Positions 52,460 to 62,978 of a DNA stretch of 64,000 nt are shown in pieces. This DNA is from Poteriospumella lacustris (taxonomy: Eukaryota; Sar; Chrysophyceae; Chromulinales; Dinobryaceae): assembly GCA_008000375.1 (NCBI GenBank), contig SMOI01000002.1, forward strand, positions 259,584 through 323,583. The letters are read 5' to 3'. The translations under genes were made by a program, and so were the position numbers. The notes under the pieces are model-generated. The model saw nothing but the letters and a program-made list of their open reading frames with translations. It was not told where the DNA came from and searched no databases. The first letter of the stretch is position 1, and each line of letters begins with the position of its first letter.

Positions 52460-52943
52460 TGCCTAAAATATTCAACTTCTTCTAGTGCAATACAAATCAG
52501 ATGCTCAAGCCGCACAATATATGGAAGTTTGTTTTGAAGTCCAAAGTGATCTTATCATGCGATCGATTGCCAAACATTGGACCCATCGATCTATCGATCG
52601 ATCGACTCATCGACATGGCAACGGTCCGACAAAATGACTTGTACACATGGCCACTCATAGTATACAGAGTATTACAGTACTCAAGATCAGATAAAGTGAT
52701 CATGGCGTTTCAAAAATACAGAACATGGTTTGACCACAGGAAATGTCACTTTGTAGCATTCAAAAGACGAACTTACCACTTTTTGAAATCACGATATTTT
52801 CAAACACCGCAGTTCAACTTGTCGTCGTGTGTGTCAAGCAGGAAGACCGTGCGTGATGAGAGAAGAAAACAGCGAAAACTAGCCAAGAAGCCAGCCAATA
52901 TCACAATTCCTTCGACAAGGTATTTTCCCATATTTCCTAAAAA
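52460..52943. other. Divergent region with ATCG run, upstream of S28 peptidase
   Basis: 484 bases between diverging starts. TATCGATCGATCGA lies at about 52592..52605. The stretch just before the S28 ATG ends in ACAAGGTATTTTCCC...AAAAAATG. No further gene seen. Confidence 0.4.
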
Positions 52944-54434
52944 ATGTTTGTCGTCTTGGCAATTTTCCTTTTGGTTAACTGTGCCATTGTGGCCAATGCC
53001 AACAATGGAGGTTTCGGTGCTCAGCGTATCCGCGACAAGAACACTGGATTTCGCCATGTGGACTTCCAGTTCAAGGGTTTGAAGGCCGCCAATTGCGACA
53101 ACGTCACCGAGCATTACTTCCAAGATGCTGTTCTTGACAACTTCTCCCCTATTCAGGGCCAACAGAAGTGGTACGGACAGGGCCAAAGATACTGGCTGAA
53201 CAAGCAGTTCTGGGGTGGAAACAATTACCCCATCTTTGTGTTCATTGGTGGTGAAGGCGAGGAGAAGTGCTCTCGCTTGACAAGCTCCATGTACATGTAC
53301 CAACTTGCTCAGGAGCATCGCGCCTTGCTTGTGGATGTGGAGCACCGTTTCTACGGAAAGTCTATCCCAACCCCTGACGTCAGCACTGAGAATATGAAGT
53401 ACTTGTCTTCGTCCCAAGCCTTGGCTGATTTGGCTCGTATCATCGATCACATCAAGTCTGATTTGAACACTGGCACCAGCAAGGTCATCACGGTGGGTGG
53501 TTCTTATCCTGGCAATTTGGCGGCATGGTTCCGTTTGAAGTACCCTGCTTCTACTTTCGCTTCTATCGCCTCCTCCGCGCCTATTCTTGCGCAGACTAAC
53601 TTCCCTGAGTACATGGATGTCGTTGGACAGAGCATCGTTCACTTCTCTGGCCAGCCTTGCTACAATGCATTCGAGAATGCTGCGCAGGTCATTCAAAATT
53701 TGGCTTTGATGGGTCCTGAAGGCTACGCGAAGCTCGATACCGACTTCCAGACCTGCTCTCCTATGAAGGACGAGAAGGACTTGACTATTCTTTTGTCCGA
53801 CTTGATGGGCAATGTTCAGGGAACTATTCAGTACAACAATGAGCACAATGGTGTCATGAACGTCACTGACATCTGCGGTTACATGACCAATGCTAACGCT
53901 GATGCGTACACCAACTTTGTCACTTTGTCTGCTGCTTATCGCAAGGCCAACCAGCAAACTTGCGAAGATGCCAGTTGGGCGGACACTGTTGTCGCCTTGA
54001 AGGCTGAGGGCGCCGGCCGCAGCTGGACCTACCAGACTTGCAACGAATTCGGTTATTTCCAAACCACCGACTCGAAGAACCAGCCTTTCAGCACTTGGAA
54101 GTGGTTGAACTTGGACTTCTATCGCGCTTTGTGCGCTGAAGCCTTTGATGGATGGACCGCTGATCCTCAAGTTCGTTGGATCAACGACATCTATGGCGAC
54201 ATCCGGATTGCTGGTACCAACATCGTGTTCCCTTCCGGCACCATCGACCCTTGGCACGCTCTTGGTGTCACCAACACCACTGGCAAAATGGCCCAGGCAA
54301 CTGAGCAGCCCATTTACATTGAGGGAACTGCTCACTGCAATGATTTGTATGCTCCTGCCAACTCTGACCCTGCATCTCTCACTTTCGCCCGCCAGGTTAT
54401 CGCCAACAAGGTGTCTGAGTGGATCAAGGCCTAA
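52944..54434 (+). CDS. Secreted serine carboxypeptidase, family S28
   Basis: Prolyl-type exopeptidase of the Pro-X carboxypeptidase / PRSS16 family, acting in lysosomes or outside the cell. 496 aa, single exon. MFVVLAIFLLVNCAIVANA is the signal peptide. FSPIQGQQKWYGQGQRYWLN, PIFVFIGGEGEEKCSR and LLVDVEHRFYGKSIPTPD match the S28 fold. VGGSYPGNLAAWFRLKYP carries the nucleophile Ser (GGSYPG, ~190); FPSGTIDPWHALGV the catalytic Asp (~434) and EGTAHCNDLY the catalytic His (~460). Codon use is strongly biased, like the sterol methyltransferase, suggesting high expression. It sits between the two paralogous secretory proteins; a link in function is not shown. Confidence 0.95.
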   Translation: MFVVLAIFLLVNCAIVANANNGGFGAQRIRDKNTGFRHVDFQFKGLKAANCDNVTEHYFQDAVLDNFSPIQGQQKWYGQGQRYWLNKQFWGGNNYPIFVFIGGEGEEKCSRLTSSMYMYQLAQEHRALLVDVEHRFYGKSIPTPDVSTENMKYLSSSQALADLARIIDHIKSDLNTGTSKVITVGGSYPGNLAAWFRLKYPASTFASIASSAPILAQTNFPEYMDVVGQSIVHFSGQPCYNAFENAAQVIQNLALMGPEGYAKLDTDFQTCSPMKDEKDLTILLSDLMGNVQGTIQYNNEHNGVMNVTDICGYMTNANADAYTNFVTLSAAYRKANQQTCEDASWADTVVALKAEGAGRSWTYQTCNEFGYFQTTDSKNQPFSTWKWLNLDFYRALCAEAFDGWTADPQVRWINDIYGDIRIAGTNIVFPSGTIDPWHALGVTNTTGKMAQATEQPIYIEGTAHCNDLYAPANSDPASLTFARQVIANKVSEWIKA

Positions 54435-54900
54435 ATTCTGTGATGTTTATGTCGACTTATAAGCAGAATATTAGTACCGGGGTTGTTCTCTTGTGGAAGT
54501 TTCCTGTTGGTCCACATCCAAACGTGTCATCGTCTTTCAATTTTTAAGGTATTTGTAGCGAATAAGAATCAAACTACGGTTTGAAGTAGAATAGCAATAG
54601 AAAAGTTTCTAACCTCATTGCACAGTGAAATGAACAGCAATTCAAACCCTATTCACGAATGATTGTGCGTTGATTATCAGTCGAATGCGTCGATCATCGC
54701 AGAGGAACTGAGGTTCCCAGACTTTGCGGTTCGTTAGAAAATCTGTGCGTCATCATCCAATCCTCTCGCTGACGGCTCTGGCGAATAAATAGATATATCC
54801 ACAAAGCTTTCCCATTGATGTGAATGGGTTGGTAATCTTGCAGTCTCTAAGGGAGTAGCCGAGAGGTCAGGAAGGTTTCAGAGCTTTGTGAACTGCAGCC
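54435..54900. other. Intergenic between S28 gene and secretory paralogue 2
   Basis: 466 bases, AT-rich. AATAAATAGATATATCC at about 54783 is a TATA-like sequence some 115 bases before the next ATG. No gene seen. Confidence 0.4.
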
Positions 54901-56139
54901 ATGCGAGTGATAACCATTCTTTCAGCTTTCGCTGTCGGGCTACCGATGGTAGTCGGTCAGGTGTTTGGCATGTTTGGTGGCGGGAAAGATAAGAACAGCG
55001 GTCCTCTTGACATCAATCAATTTCAGGGTAACAATTCCTACAATATCGAGAAGCGTCTGGCGGTAAAGGAGCTCGAAAGAGTGGAGAACATTCGTAGTAT
55101 CTTGGAGAACAACGGTATTGAGATCTATGGATTCTATCACACGTCCACCTGGCGAACACACTGGTCCAAAATTATTGAGGAACAGTTGTACTTATTGGAT
55201 GGACAACGCAAGTTCCCTGACCCTGCCGTTAAGAACGGAGATGTCACTGATTATGCGGGCTATGTTTGGGACAATTCCCACCGCTACGCGTCGTTGTTGT
55301 CTCTAACCAAGGAGTTATTCATCAACGTGGCCATTCCGTTGAAAAATGACAAAGATGACACGACGGGATATCGAAAAATATCGGATTTGGTGGACGGTTT
55401 GAAGTTGAAGCATCGTGACCGCGTTCGCATGAACTACAATCGCACGTTGGGGCGTGACGAGTTCAACAATGTCAACGAGGCGAAGAAGACGAAATACAGT
55501 GCTGATGATACGCTGTCCACAGGTGAATACGCTACGATTAAGAAGCTGCAAGACTTCTGCAAGGCTCGTGTTGCAGAGAACAAGAAAACCCTCATCTATT
55601 ACATGCACATGAAGGGATCTTGCTGCATGAAAGACCCCGCTCATCTCGAGAAACAAGTTCCGGTCGCTACATGGCGCGAATATATGAATGCGATGAATCT
55701 GGAATTTCCATCACCTTGCATTCGAGCCCTTGTCAACAAGAAATACACCGTTTGTGGCGTGGAGAATCAAGACGCTCATTACAGTGGCAACTTCTGGTGG
55801 GCCGATTGCAATCATATTGCACGGTTACCTCCTATTGACAACCGTTTTGACTTTATGGCCCCAGAATTCTTTGTGTTACGGGCTCATCCGGACTTCGGTA
55901 TTGCGCGTAACTTTGGATATCGATGCGGTTACTCGTTACATAACTGTGGAGTCAATCTGTACGACAACGAATGCAAACGAACCATGTTTCGTGAAAAGCT
56001 GGCGAAGTATGTCTTCCATAAGTTAGCAGCCTCGAATCGGAATCCTACGGACAACCAATTGGCGACGTGCAGGGAACCATTTAAGAACCCACAGCCGTAC
56101 TATGAGCAACAGGAACTCATGCGTAGTCTCTTCCAGTGA
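54901..56139 (+). CDS. Secretory-pathway glycosyltransferase-like protein, paralogue 2
   Basis: 412 aa, single exon, same strand as the paralogue 3.8 kb upstream. MRVITILSAFAVGLPMVVGQ is a signal peptide. Matching blocks: GFYHTSTWRTHWSKIIEEQL, LLDGQRKFPD, IYYMHMKGSCCMKD, ATWREYMNAMNLEFPSPCIR, DAHYSGNFWWADCNHIARLP, FMAPEFFVLRAHPD and FGYRCGYSLHNCGVNLYDNE. His-x-x-Lys-Gly-Ser-Cys-Cys, the NFWWADC core and the spacing of the Cys residues are kept, so both copies are probably under the same constraint. The N-terminal 35 residues after the signal differ (GMFGGGKDKNSG here, His-rich in the other). Function unknown; ER/Golgi or secreted location is inferred from the leader. Confidence 0.65.
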   Translation: MRVITILSAFAVGLPMVVGQVFGMFGGGKDKNSGPLDINQFQGNNSYNIEKRLAVKELERVENIRSILENNGIEIYGFYHTSTWRTHWSKIIEEQLYLLDGQRKFPDPAVKNGDVTDYAGYVWDNSHRYASLLSLTKELFINVAIPLKNDKDDTTGYRKISDLVDGLKLKHRDRVRMNYNRTLGRDEFNNVNEAKKTKYSADDTLSTGEYATIKKLQDFCKARVAENKKTLIYYMHMKGSCCMKDPAHLEKQVPVATWREYMNAMNLEFPSPCIRALVNKKYTVCGVENQDAHYSGNFWWADCNHIARLPPIDNRFDFMAPEFFVLRAHPDFGIARNFGYRCGYSLHNCGVNLYDNECKRTMFREKLAKYVFHKLAASNRNPTDNQLATCREPFKNPQPYYEQQELMRSLFQ

Positions 56140-56287
56140 CCAAACCCCCCTCCCCTGTAAACTCCATTTTCACCACCGACAATGCACATACTCATAAGCA
56201 TATTTACAACATGAAGAACTGCTAAACGTATGTGCTGTGTATGTATTCGCTGAAATACTCCCTCGCTTCCACCAGCAGAAGAAAAGT

Positions 56288-57219
56288 CTATTTCGACGAT
56301 TTCTTCGAAGAACGGGTCCAGCTGCTGGGGTCGTCGGGGAAATAATTGCTGCAGAACCATCCGGCGAAGAGACCACCGAGACAACTTCCAGCGATACGAG
56401 TAATACTCAAGGGGCAATCATTGTTCGCGAGGACGTTGGTGTTCAATGCCCATAGCCCGAATAGAATCGCAGGATTGAAGGTGCTGATGGAGATCGACAA
56501 CAGCGGTAGAAGAGGGATATTGCTGTACCACCCATGAAGACGATTGACATCTAGTACATACGGCAGGACCAAAATCACAGTCGCATAAAAGAAATTGGCC
56601 ACTGTTTCCGTGATGAGAATAACGGGGACGTTTTCCGAGGCACAATGCAGTGGCGACAGAGTCTGTAGAAACCCCATGTTTTTGAGACACGGTCAATGAT
56701 TCCATGCATTGATGAGAGAGCATACCTGTTTCGATACAAAGGGGAGAACCGTTCGGAAAAACACAATGCCAATCACGCTGCCCAAAAAGTGAGCCGGAAA
56801 CAGCGCGAACAACTTTCCGATGTGATCTTTCGCTGAACAACGAGGAACAGTTCAGCAACAGTCGGCGAAAGTGATCGATCGAAGTAATAGCTTACCAACA
56901 AGAGATTCTGCCAGTCGTATGACCAACAGCGGTGATTTCCCTTTCAAAGTCGGTAAAAACTTGGAAAAGGTCTGTTTGCATCGGCGATGAGACATGAAAT
57001 CCGCACGAAGACGATCAAATCATAGCTAACCTGAATAATGAGGGGAAATGCAAAAATCAACCCCACTGGTACGTAGTCAATAATTTTGGCAAGTTGCAGC
57101 ACAAAGCGAATGACCATGACAATTACAGTCCATGTCGCCACCGCAGCGCATTCAGTTCCAAAATGGACTGAGACTTCTTTGTTAAGAAGTTTCCAAACAA
57201 TTGCTTCCACTGCTGGCAT
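56288..57219 (-). CDS. Aquaporin-like channel (superaquaporin type), four exons
   Basis: Exons 57219..57031, 56971..56896, 56826..56726 and 56662..56288; introns 59, 69 and 63 bp; phases agree and give 246 aa, the usual MIP size. About six hydrophobic segments can be drawn: ATWTVIVMVIRFVLQL, PVGLIFAFPLIIQ, LFALFPAHFLGSVIGIVFFR, ITETVANFFYATVILVLPYV, IPLLPLLSISISTFNPAILF and ITRIAGSCLGGLFAGWFC. The second NPA box is intact (TFNPAILFGLW). The first is degenerate: at the expected place is FPAHFLGSVIG, so the usual Asn is missing. Divergent first box, TETxANFF helix and short loops point to the AQP11/12-like branch, often in internal membranes. The C-terminus is basic (TRSSKKSSK). Water or glycerol transport is a family inference. 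Confidence 0.8.
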
Positions 57220-57755
57220 TGATAATCACTGTCGAAACATCAATAATCAAAGAGATTGAGATTGAATATGTTTTGTTTTTTTTCATTCAGTTGAGAGTCG
57301 AGCTCTCGATCTTCGTCTTTGCGTCGTCGCGGTCGGATCCTCGCAGCAGCCTCTGCAGTGGTACATGATGACGACGATGACAGCAGCCGCCGAACGAACG
57401 TTTCATAATTTGCTGCACGAACTCTTTTCATAATTTTTTTGAAACCGCCGTTTCCTGCGACCTCGTTTTTCAAGTTTCTCTTGCTGCCCCCGGCAACTGT
57501 CAAGCTCATCTATCCTGGTTGCGTCCATGTCATACCCGTGCATCATACCCATTCGTATCAACCGTAAATCGAATGTACGTTGAGCTGCCATAGACGATCG
57601 GGCACTTGACGAGACATTTTTTTTTTCCATTTTTGATTTCTTCGCATTATTCGCGCCACAGTCTCACGTAGAGTACAACCCGCCACAATACAAATTCGCA
57701 ATCGCATCGGAGATCCAACATCTCTGATCTCTGATACACTTATTTTGCGTTGGCT
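57220..57755. other. Divergent promoter region aquaporin / kinesin
   Basis: 536 bases between diverging starts. Minus-strand ORFs at 57240..57509 and 57403..57630 are Arg/Lys/Ser-rich and resemble no family; I leave them out. Confidence 0.4.
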
Positions 57756-60700
57756 ATGTCCCAGTCTATCGAAGTCGTAGTTCGGCTGCGGCCGTCCAGT
57801 CGAGGTGGAAGCAATGTCGACTCGGACGCAGAACAATCGCAGACCGTTGCCGTCGAAGAATCGACGAGAAAGGTGGTTTTATGCCGCAATCGCAATCAAG
57901 CAGAGTATACGTTTACACGTACCTTTGGTCCAGATGCGGACCAGTCCTCAGTATACACCAGCTGCGACGTAATACCGTATGTTCTGGACGGAGTGAACTG
58001 TTGCGTCATGACGTACGGTCAAACGAGCACCGGTAAAACGTATACCATGTACGGGAAAGGTTGGGAAGACACCAATCTGCTTGCAGATACGGGTACAAAG
58101 AACGAGATCCTGTCCAAAAGTCTCAATTTGCGCAGTGCCGCGGCGTTGAACGATATCAACGACACCGAGAGCGTTGCCTCTGCCCACGACAGTGGAGACG
58201 AAGCCACCGTGCAAGGGGATGACATCGTCGGGTCAGAGAGTTCCGATCATCTGGGAATTATTCCCCGCTGCATCAACGACCTCTTCGACAACCTCAACAC
58301 GCAGCAGGCGAACAAGGACAACTTCGCCTATTCGATCAGTACGTGCCGTCTTCTCCGTGCGCTGTCCCTTTTCTTTTCGCAGCGCATTACGTCCTTACCG
58401 ATTCGTCTCTTTGTCTTGTTGCTGTGCGTACACAAACAGGCTTACAGATCATGCAGATTTACAACGAGAAGATCTACGACCTGCTGCACGATCGGAAGCG
58501 GAAAAACCCCCTGGTCATTCGTGAAACGGGCGCCAAGGACAACTTCGGCTCCAACGTGTACGTCCGGGGACTGTCCGTCTACCGCATTGATTCCAAGGCC
58601 GACGCGGTACGACTGATCAAGAAAGCGATTCGCAACAAAGCGGTCCGCAGTACCGAGTTGAACTCGGTGTCGTCGCGCAGTCACACGGTGCTCCAGCTCT
58701 TCGTCATGACCGAAGATGCCGATGCCGATGGCATCAAAGTCGTCCGACGCTCGACGTTGAGTTTGATCGATTTGGCGGGGTCGGAGAAATGGCGTCCGTC
58801 GTTGTCGACGACCGGCAGCCTCGACACCGATGCCCAAGTGAAAGAAATGACGAACATCAACACGTCGTTGCACGTCTTGGGCAACTGCATCGCGGGCCTC
58901 ATCGAAAGTGACCGCAAACATATCCCGTATCGGGATTCTGTCTTGACCCGTCTCTTGCAAAGTACCTTGGGCGGCAATGGCAAGTCGATTATCGTGGCCA
59001 CGATCCACAGCGACACCGAATTCGTCGATGAAACGTATTCGACGTTGCAATTCGCGACCCGCGCCTCGAAAGTGAAAGTGACATTGGCGCAGAACGTTGG
59101 GGTGAGTGAGAAGATGTCGCTCGTCGAGGCCCAGAAACACATTCGTCTGTTGCGCAAACAGTTGGACGCCTTGCGTAGCGGTGGCGGCGGTGGTGGCGGT
59201 GGCGGTGGCGGTGGTATCGTGGATCTGACGAGGTCGTTGACCCTTGGCGATGGGAATGGGGCGGTCGGTCCCTGTGAACAATGCAAAGCGATGCAAAGTG
59301 AATGGGCATCGCTACGGCAGCGTGTTCAAAGTCTGGAAGACGAGAACCAGTTCCTCAAACAGCGACTCGAAGAAGTGCAGCTGAACGGCAGCGCTTTCTA
59401 TTCGAACCAGTCGAGTGTCGAGTCGTCGCCGGTCATCAAAGCGGCGTCGTCCTCGTCGAAGAAGAAGAAATCGGCAGCGGCAGCGGCGGCAGCAGCAGCG
59501 GCAGCGGCGGCGAGTGGAAAGGACAAGGGCATCGTTCAGCTGACGTCGCCGATGCTGTTGAACCCTTCGTCGCTCACCGCGGAGCCGTTGCAGTCGATTC
59601 CCGAGCACCGCCGATCATACGACCACACGAACGACGACAGCGACTTGACCGAAGGAAGCACGGCGCAGCTCTTGGCGTCGTCGTTGGATCGAATGCTGCA
59701 GCGTCAGCAACAGGCGACCACCGCCACCGCCGCTGCCTCCGCCGCCTCCGCCGCCACTGGTGGCGTCTCCGACGCGGCGTATCTGACGAAGCAGTCGTAC
59801 GACTCGGACTCCTCGTCCATCTCGGGGCTCCATTCGATTCTGCAGGCGAAAAGCCCCGCCGACATCGCCGCGGCGGCGTTGAAAGCCGTCGCAGACTTTG
59901 ATCGGCCGACGGCCTCCGCCGCTCGCAGCGCCGCGACCCACAACGCTGGCAGCAGCGTCACCGGCAGCATCTTGGGCATCACCCAGCCACCGTCCAGCAG
60001 TGGCGCCGCGAACGACAGCAGCAGCGGTAGCGGCAGTCGTCCAGGGAGCCAGGCCGTGGCAGCCGGTGGCGGTGCCAGTACGCCGCTGTTGAGTATCAAA
60101 CAACCGCCGCCGATGACGTCGACGATGGTGTCTGCGACGTTCACCGCGTCCACGACGTCGGGTCTGCCCCCACCGTCCCCGGCGCTGTCGTCGTCGCAGT
60201 TTGGTGGGCTACGGTCGGTGACAAACAATTTGGGACACGCGGCGGCATCGACCGCCGCCGCCGCGACGAATACCGCCGCCAGTTCGATCGATACGACGTC
60301 GTCGGCGGCGGCGATGACGACGATGCGCACGAGCGGCGGGCAGCTGTTGTCGTCGATCTTGGGGTCGCCGATCACGGCCCCGATCACGTTGCAGGGCCAC
60401 GGGGGCGTCTGTGCGAAGCACCACTTGGAGGACTGCATCCTCTGCGCCATGTTCCAACCGACGGCCGCCGCAGCCGCAGCTGGAGCCGCCACACCCGCAG
60501 CAGCCGCAGCTGGGGCAGCGGTTTCGTCCTGGGCGACACCGACGTTGACGTCGGCAGCGACGCCGTCGTCGTACGGCGGCGGCGGAGGCGGCAGCAGCAG
60601 CAGCAGCGCCGGCGGCAGAGCCGCTGCGGCTCCGCCCACGTCGTCGGTGACGTCGTCGATTTCGTCGATTCTGAAGGCCGCCCACCACAACGGAGCGGCA

Positions 60701-62293
60701 TCGTTTGCCTCGGCGAATACCGCGTCGCTGTTGGACGCATCGACGGCGACCGGTCGCAGCGACGAGTTCGGCGTCACGACGTTGCGACGGTCGAAAGCCG
60801 CGACCACCGCCACCGCCACTGCCACCGGCGGAGGGGAGGACGACAGCGGCAAGTGCCGCCATGGCCTGTTGAACTGTTTGCTGTGCAACGGCATCCCCAC
60901 CTTCGACTTCTCCTCCACCGCCGGTGGCAATGGCGCTGGAGGCGGCGGAGGCGGCGGTGGTGGCGGGGGTCTGAGCCACAGCAGCCTCAGCAGCCGTTTC
61001 GGCGGCGGCGGTGGCGGTGGCGGCGGTGGAGGCGGCGTCGATCAGAGCGCCACGTCCTCGGTACCCAGTCGGCTGTACGCCTTGCCCCCGGTGCAGCCGT
61101 CGTCGAGCGCCAGTGGCAGCGGCAGCGGCGTGGAGATGATCTCGACGTTGGATTCGCCCGACTCGAAGTCGTCGTTCCCGTTGTCGGCGAACAGTCACCT
61201 GCGGGCGTCGTCGACGCGCTCGAGCGTCACCGATCGCTGGAGGATGTCGAATACTCATCGATTCAGCAGCGAGGCGGCCACCACCTACGGCGTTGGCCTC
61301 GGCGGTGGCGGTGGCGGTGGCGGTGGTGATGGTGGTGGCTATGGCCGAGTGTCGAGCGGGGACAGCGTCTCGAGCCAGAGCCACGGGTCGAAGCGGGTGC
61401 AGGAGATCCAGGCGATCACGCAGTTGCGGCAGTCGCATCAGCAGGAGCAACAGCTCTTGCAGCAGAAGCTGCACCCGCGGTCGTCGTCGTCCCCGCTGCC
61501 CACCGTCGGCGGCGGGGACGTGACGCTGGCCGAGCCCAACGTACGGCACAGTCTCGTGAAGCAAATGCGGGCGGCGGTGGCAGCGGACGAGGCGCAGCAG
61601 CAGCAGCAGTACGGAAGCGCTCGTCCACCGCTTCGCTACCAACAGCAGACGGTTCAGGAGGGCGACGAGGACGACGACGAGGACGACGACGAGGACAACG
61701 ACGGTGGCGGTGGCGGTGGTGGAGAAGAAGACGGCGACCGCCACCGCGGCCGCGTACTGCCGCGGTATGGACAGGGCAGTGGCCCGACGGCGGCGGCGGC
61801 GACGAAGAAGAAAATCATCTACTACGAGGAGGACGGCGACGCAGGCGACGCTGGCGGTGGCGGTGACGGCGGTGGCGATGGCGCTGGGGGTGGAGGCCAC
61901 CGCGACACGGCGACCACCAAGAAAGAGAAAGACGACGGCGGCGTGCCCAAGACGAAGAAACTGAAAAAGAAGAAGAAGAAGATCTCCCGCGCGAGTAGCA
62001 AGGCGGCGGGCAGCGACACGGAGGGCAGCCAAGCCAGCCACGGCTCGTCGTCGTCGTCGCATCACCACCACCGCATCGATCCGCAGCTGTTCGAACAGTT
62101 GGCGAGTCAACCGCGGCCCATCAGCAAACAAGGTGGCGCCTCTGCCGCCGCCGCCGGTGGTATGGCATCGGCGGGAGGCGGAGGCGGTGGCGGTGGATCG
62201 TCGTCGTCCAGGGCGAGCGACGCTGGCGGCGGGGAGAAGATCATCAACCATCGCACGGTGATGATGGCGCTGAAGGGCAGCAAGAAGAAGTAG
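57756..62293 (+). CDS. Kinesin with acidic motor insert and long low-complexity tail
   Basis: Microtubule motor. Exon 1 57756..58338, 101-bp intron, exon 2 58440..62293; 1478 aa. The first ATG in frame is 57756 (MSQSIEVVVRLRPSSRGG). The P-loop is GQTSTGKTYTMYG (~88; the usual GS is ST), switch I NSVSSRSHTVLQLFV (~268), switch II LIDLAGSEKW (~299), then NINTSLHVLGNCIAGL, HIPYRDSVLTRLLQSTLGGN and FATRASKVKV closing the head at ~409. A ~60-residue Asp/Ser-rich insert (NDINDTESVASAHDSGDEAT) interrupts the motor after the P-loop region. The motor splice joins YSIS to LQIMQIYNEKIYDLL. A short coiled coil (SLRQRVQSLEDENQFLKQRL) follows, then ~1000 residues of Ala/Ser/Gly/Gln low-complexity with two Cys-His motifs, CAKHHLEDCILC (~850) and CRHGLLNCLLC (~998). 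I cannot assign a kinesin subfamily. Confidence 0.92.
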
Positions 62294-62978
62294 AAGACAG
62301 AGGAGTTGGGGAGTGGGAGTGGGAGTGGGAGTGGGGGAGGGGGAGGGGGGACACAGCGGGGGTGTCACTGTACTGTACATAGCCATCACATAACTCGACG
62401 AGCCGTTTTCCTGTTCCCCCCACTTCCCTCCTCGTTAACTGCCTGCCATTCATACCATACCGGTATGTACAACGCTACTTTGCTACCGTAGTGCCAGAGC
62501 GGAACCACCTGTTGATGCTGTTGAAGCGAAGAAATGAAACGTTCGCTCTCAAAGGCTCAGGGGGGTGGGGTAGGGGGGTCTAAAATATATTTTTCTTGTT
62601 ACCACTAAGAGGAACTGAGCAATGCTGATTGCTGGGATCAATGAAAGACGCGTTGATGTCGCGGGGGGTTACGTGTTTGTGTGTGAGGAAGAAGAAGAAG
62701 AAGATGAAGGCGCGCACTTTGTAACGTCCCGGGAGACCAATAAAAAGCGGGAGAGGGCCGGGAGGAGGAGAAGGAGGGGGGGGCAGGGAGTAACAAATAC
62801 ACACACCATACGCCAACAGACGTGGACGCTCTACTGCGAAATACAACGAAAGAGAAAACCAAGAAGAAGAGACACACCATTTGTAATCTACACTAATACG
62901 TCGTTGAAAGAGATGTGTGTGCGTGTGTTGTGACAGTGGGAACTGTGAGAGACGAGAGGGCGTCTGGTCTTCGTTTAT
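62294..62978. other. Convergent intergenic between kinesin and nuclease
   Basis: 685 bases. Starts with a G-rich repeat at 62306..62350 and has another G-run near 62560..62580 and 62776..62783. ORFs on both strands are low-complexity. No gene seen. Confidence 0.45.
62306..62350 (+). repeat. GTGGGA-type G-rich tandem repeat
   Basis: Four or more GTGGGA units run into (GGGGGA)n directly behind the kinesin stop codon. Many closely spaced G-triplets make a G-quadruplex in the transcript or coding strand plausible. Confidence 0.85.

Noticed and set aside
52800-54335. 511-residue open frame on the minus strand
   Set aside because: Antisense to the S28 peptidase, same codon-bias effect as above; its Val/Leu-rich translation has no family features.
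54850-54900. tRNA-like stretch GTAGCCGAGAGGTCAGGAAGG
   Set aside because: It resembles a Leu/Ser tRNA D-arm, but there is no T-arm sequence or acceptor stem pairing; it is more likely the 5' leader of the gene at 54901.
60209-62389. 726-residue open frame on the minus strand
   Set aside because: Antisense to the kinesin tail; Arg/Ala-rich sequence from GC-rich triplet repeats.
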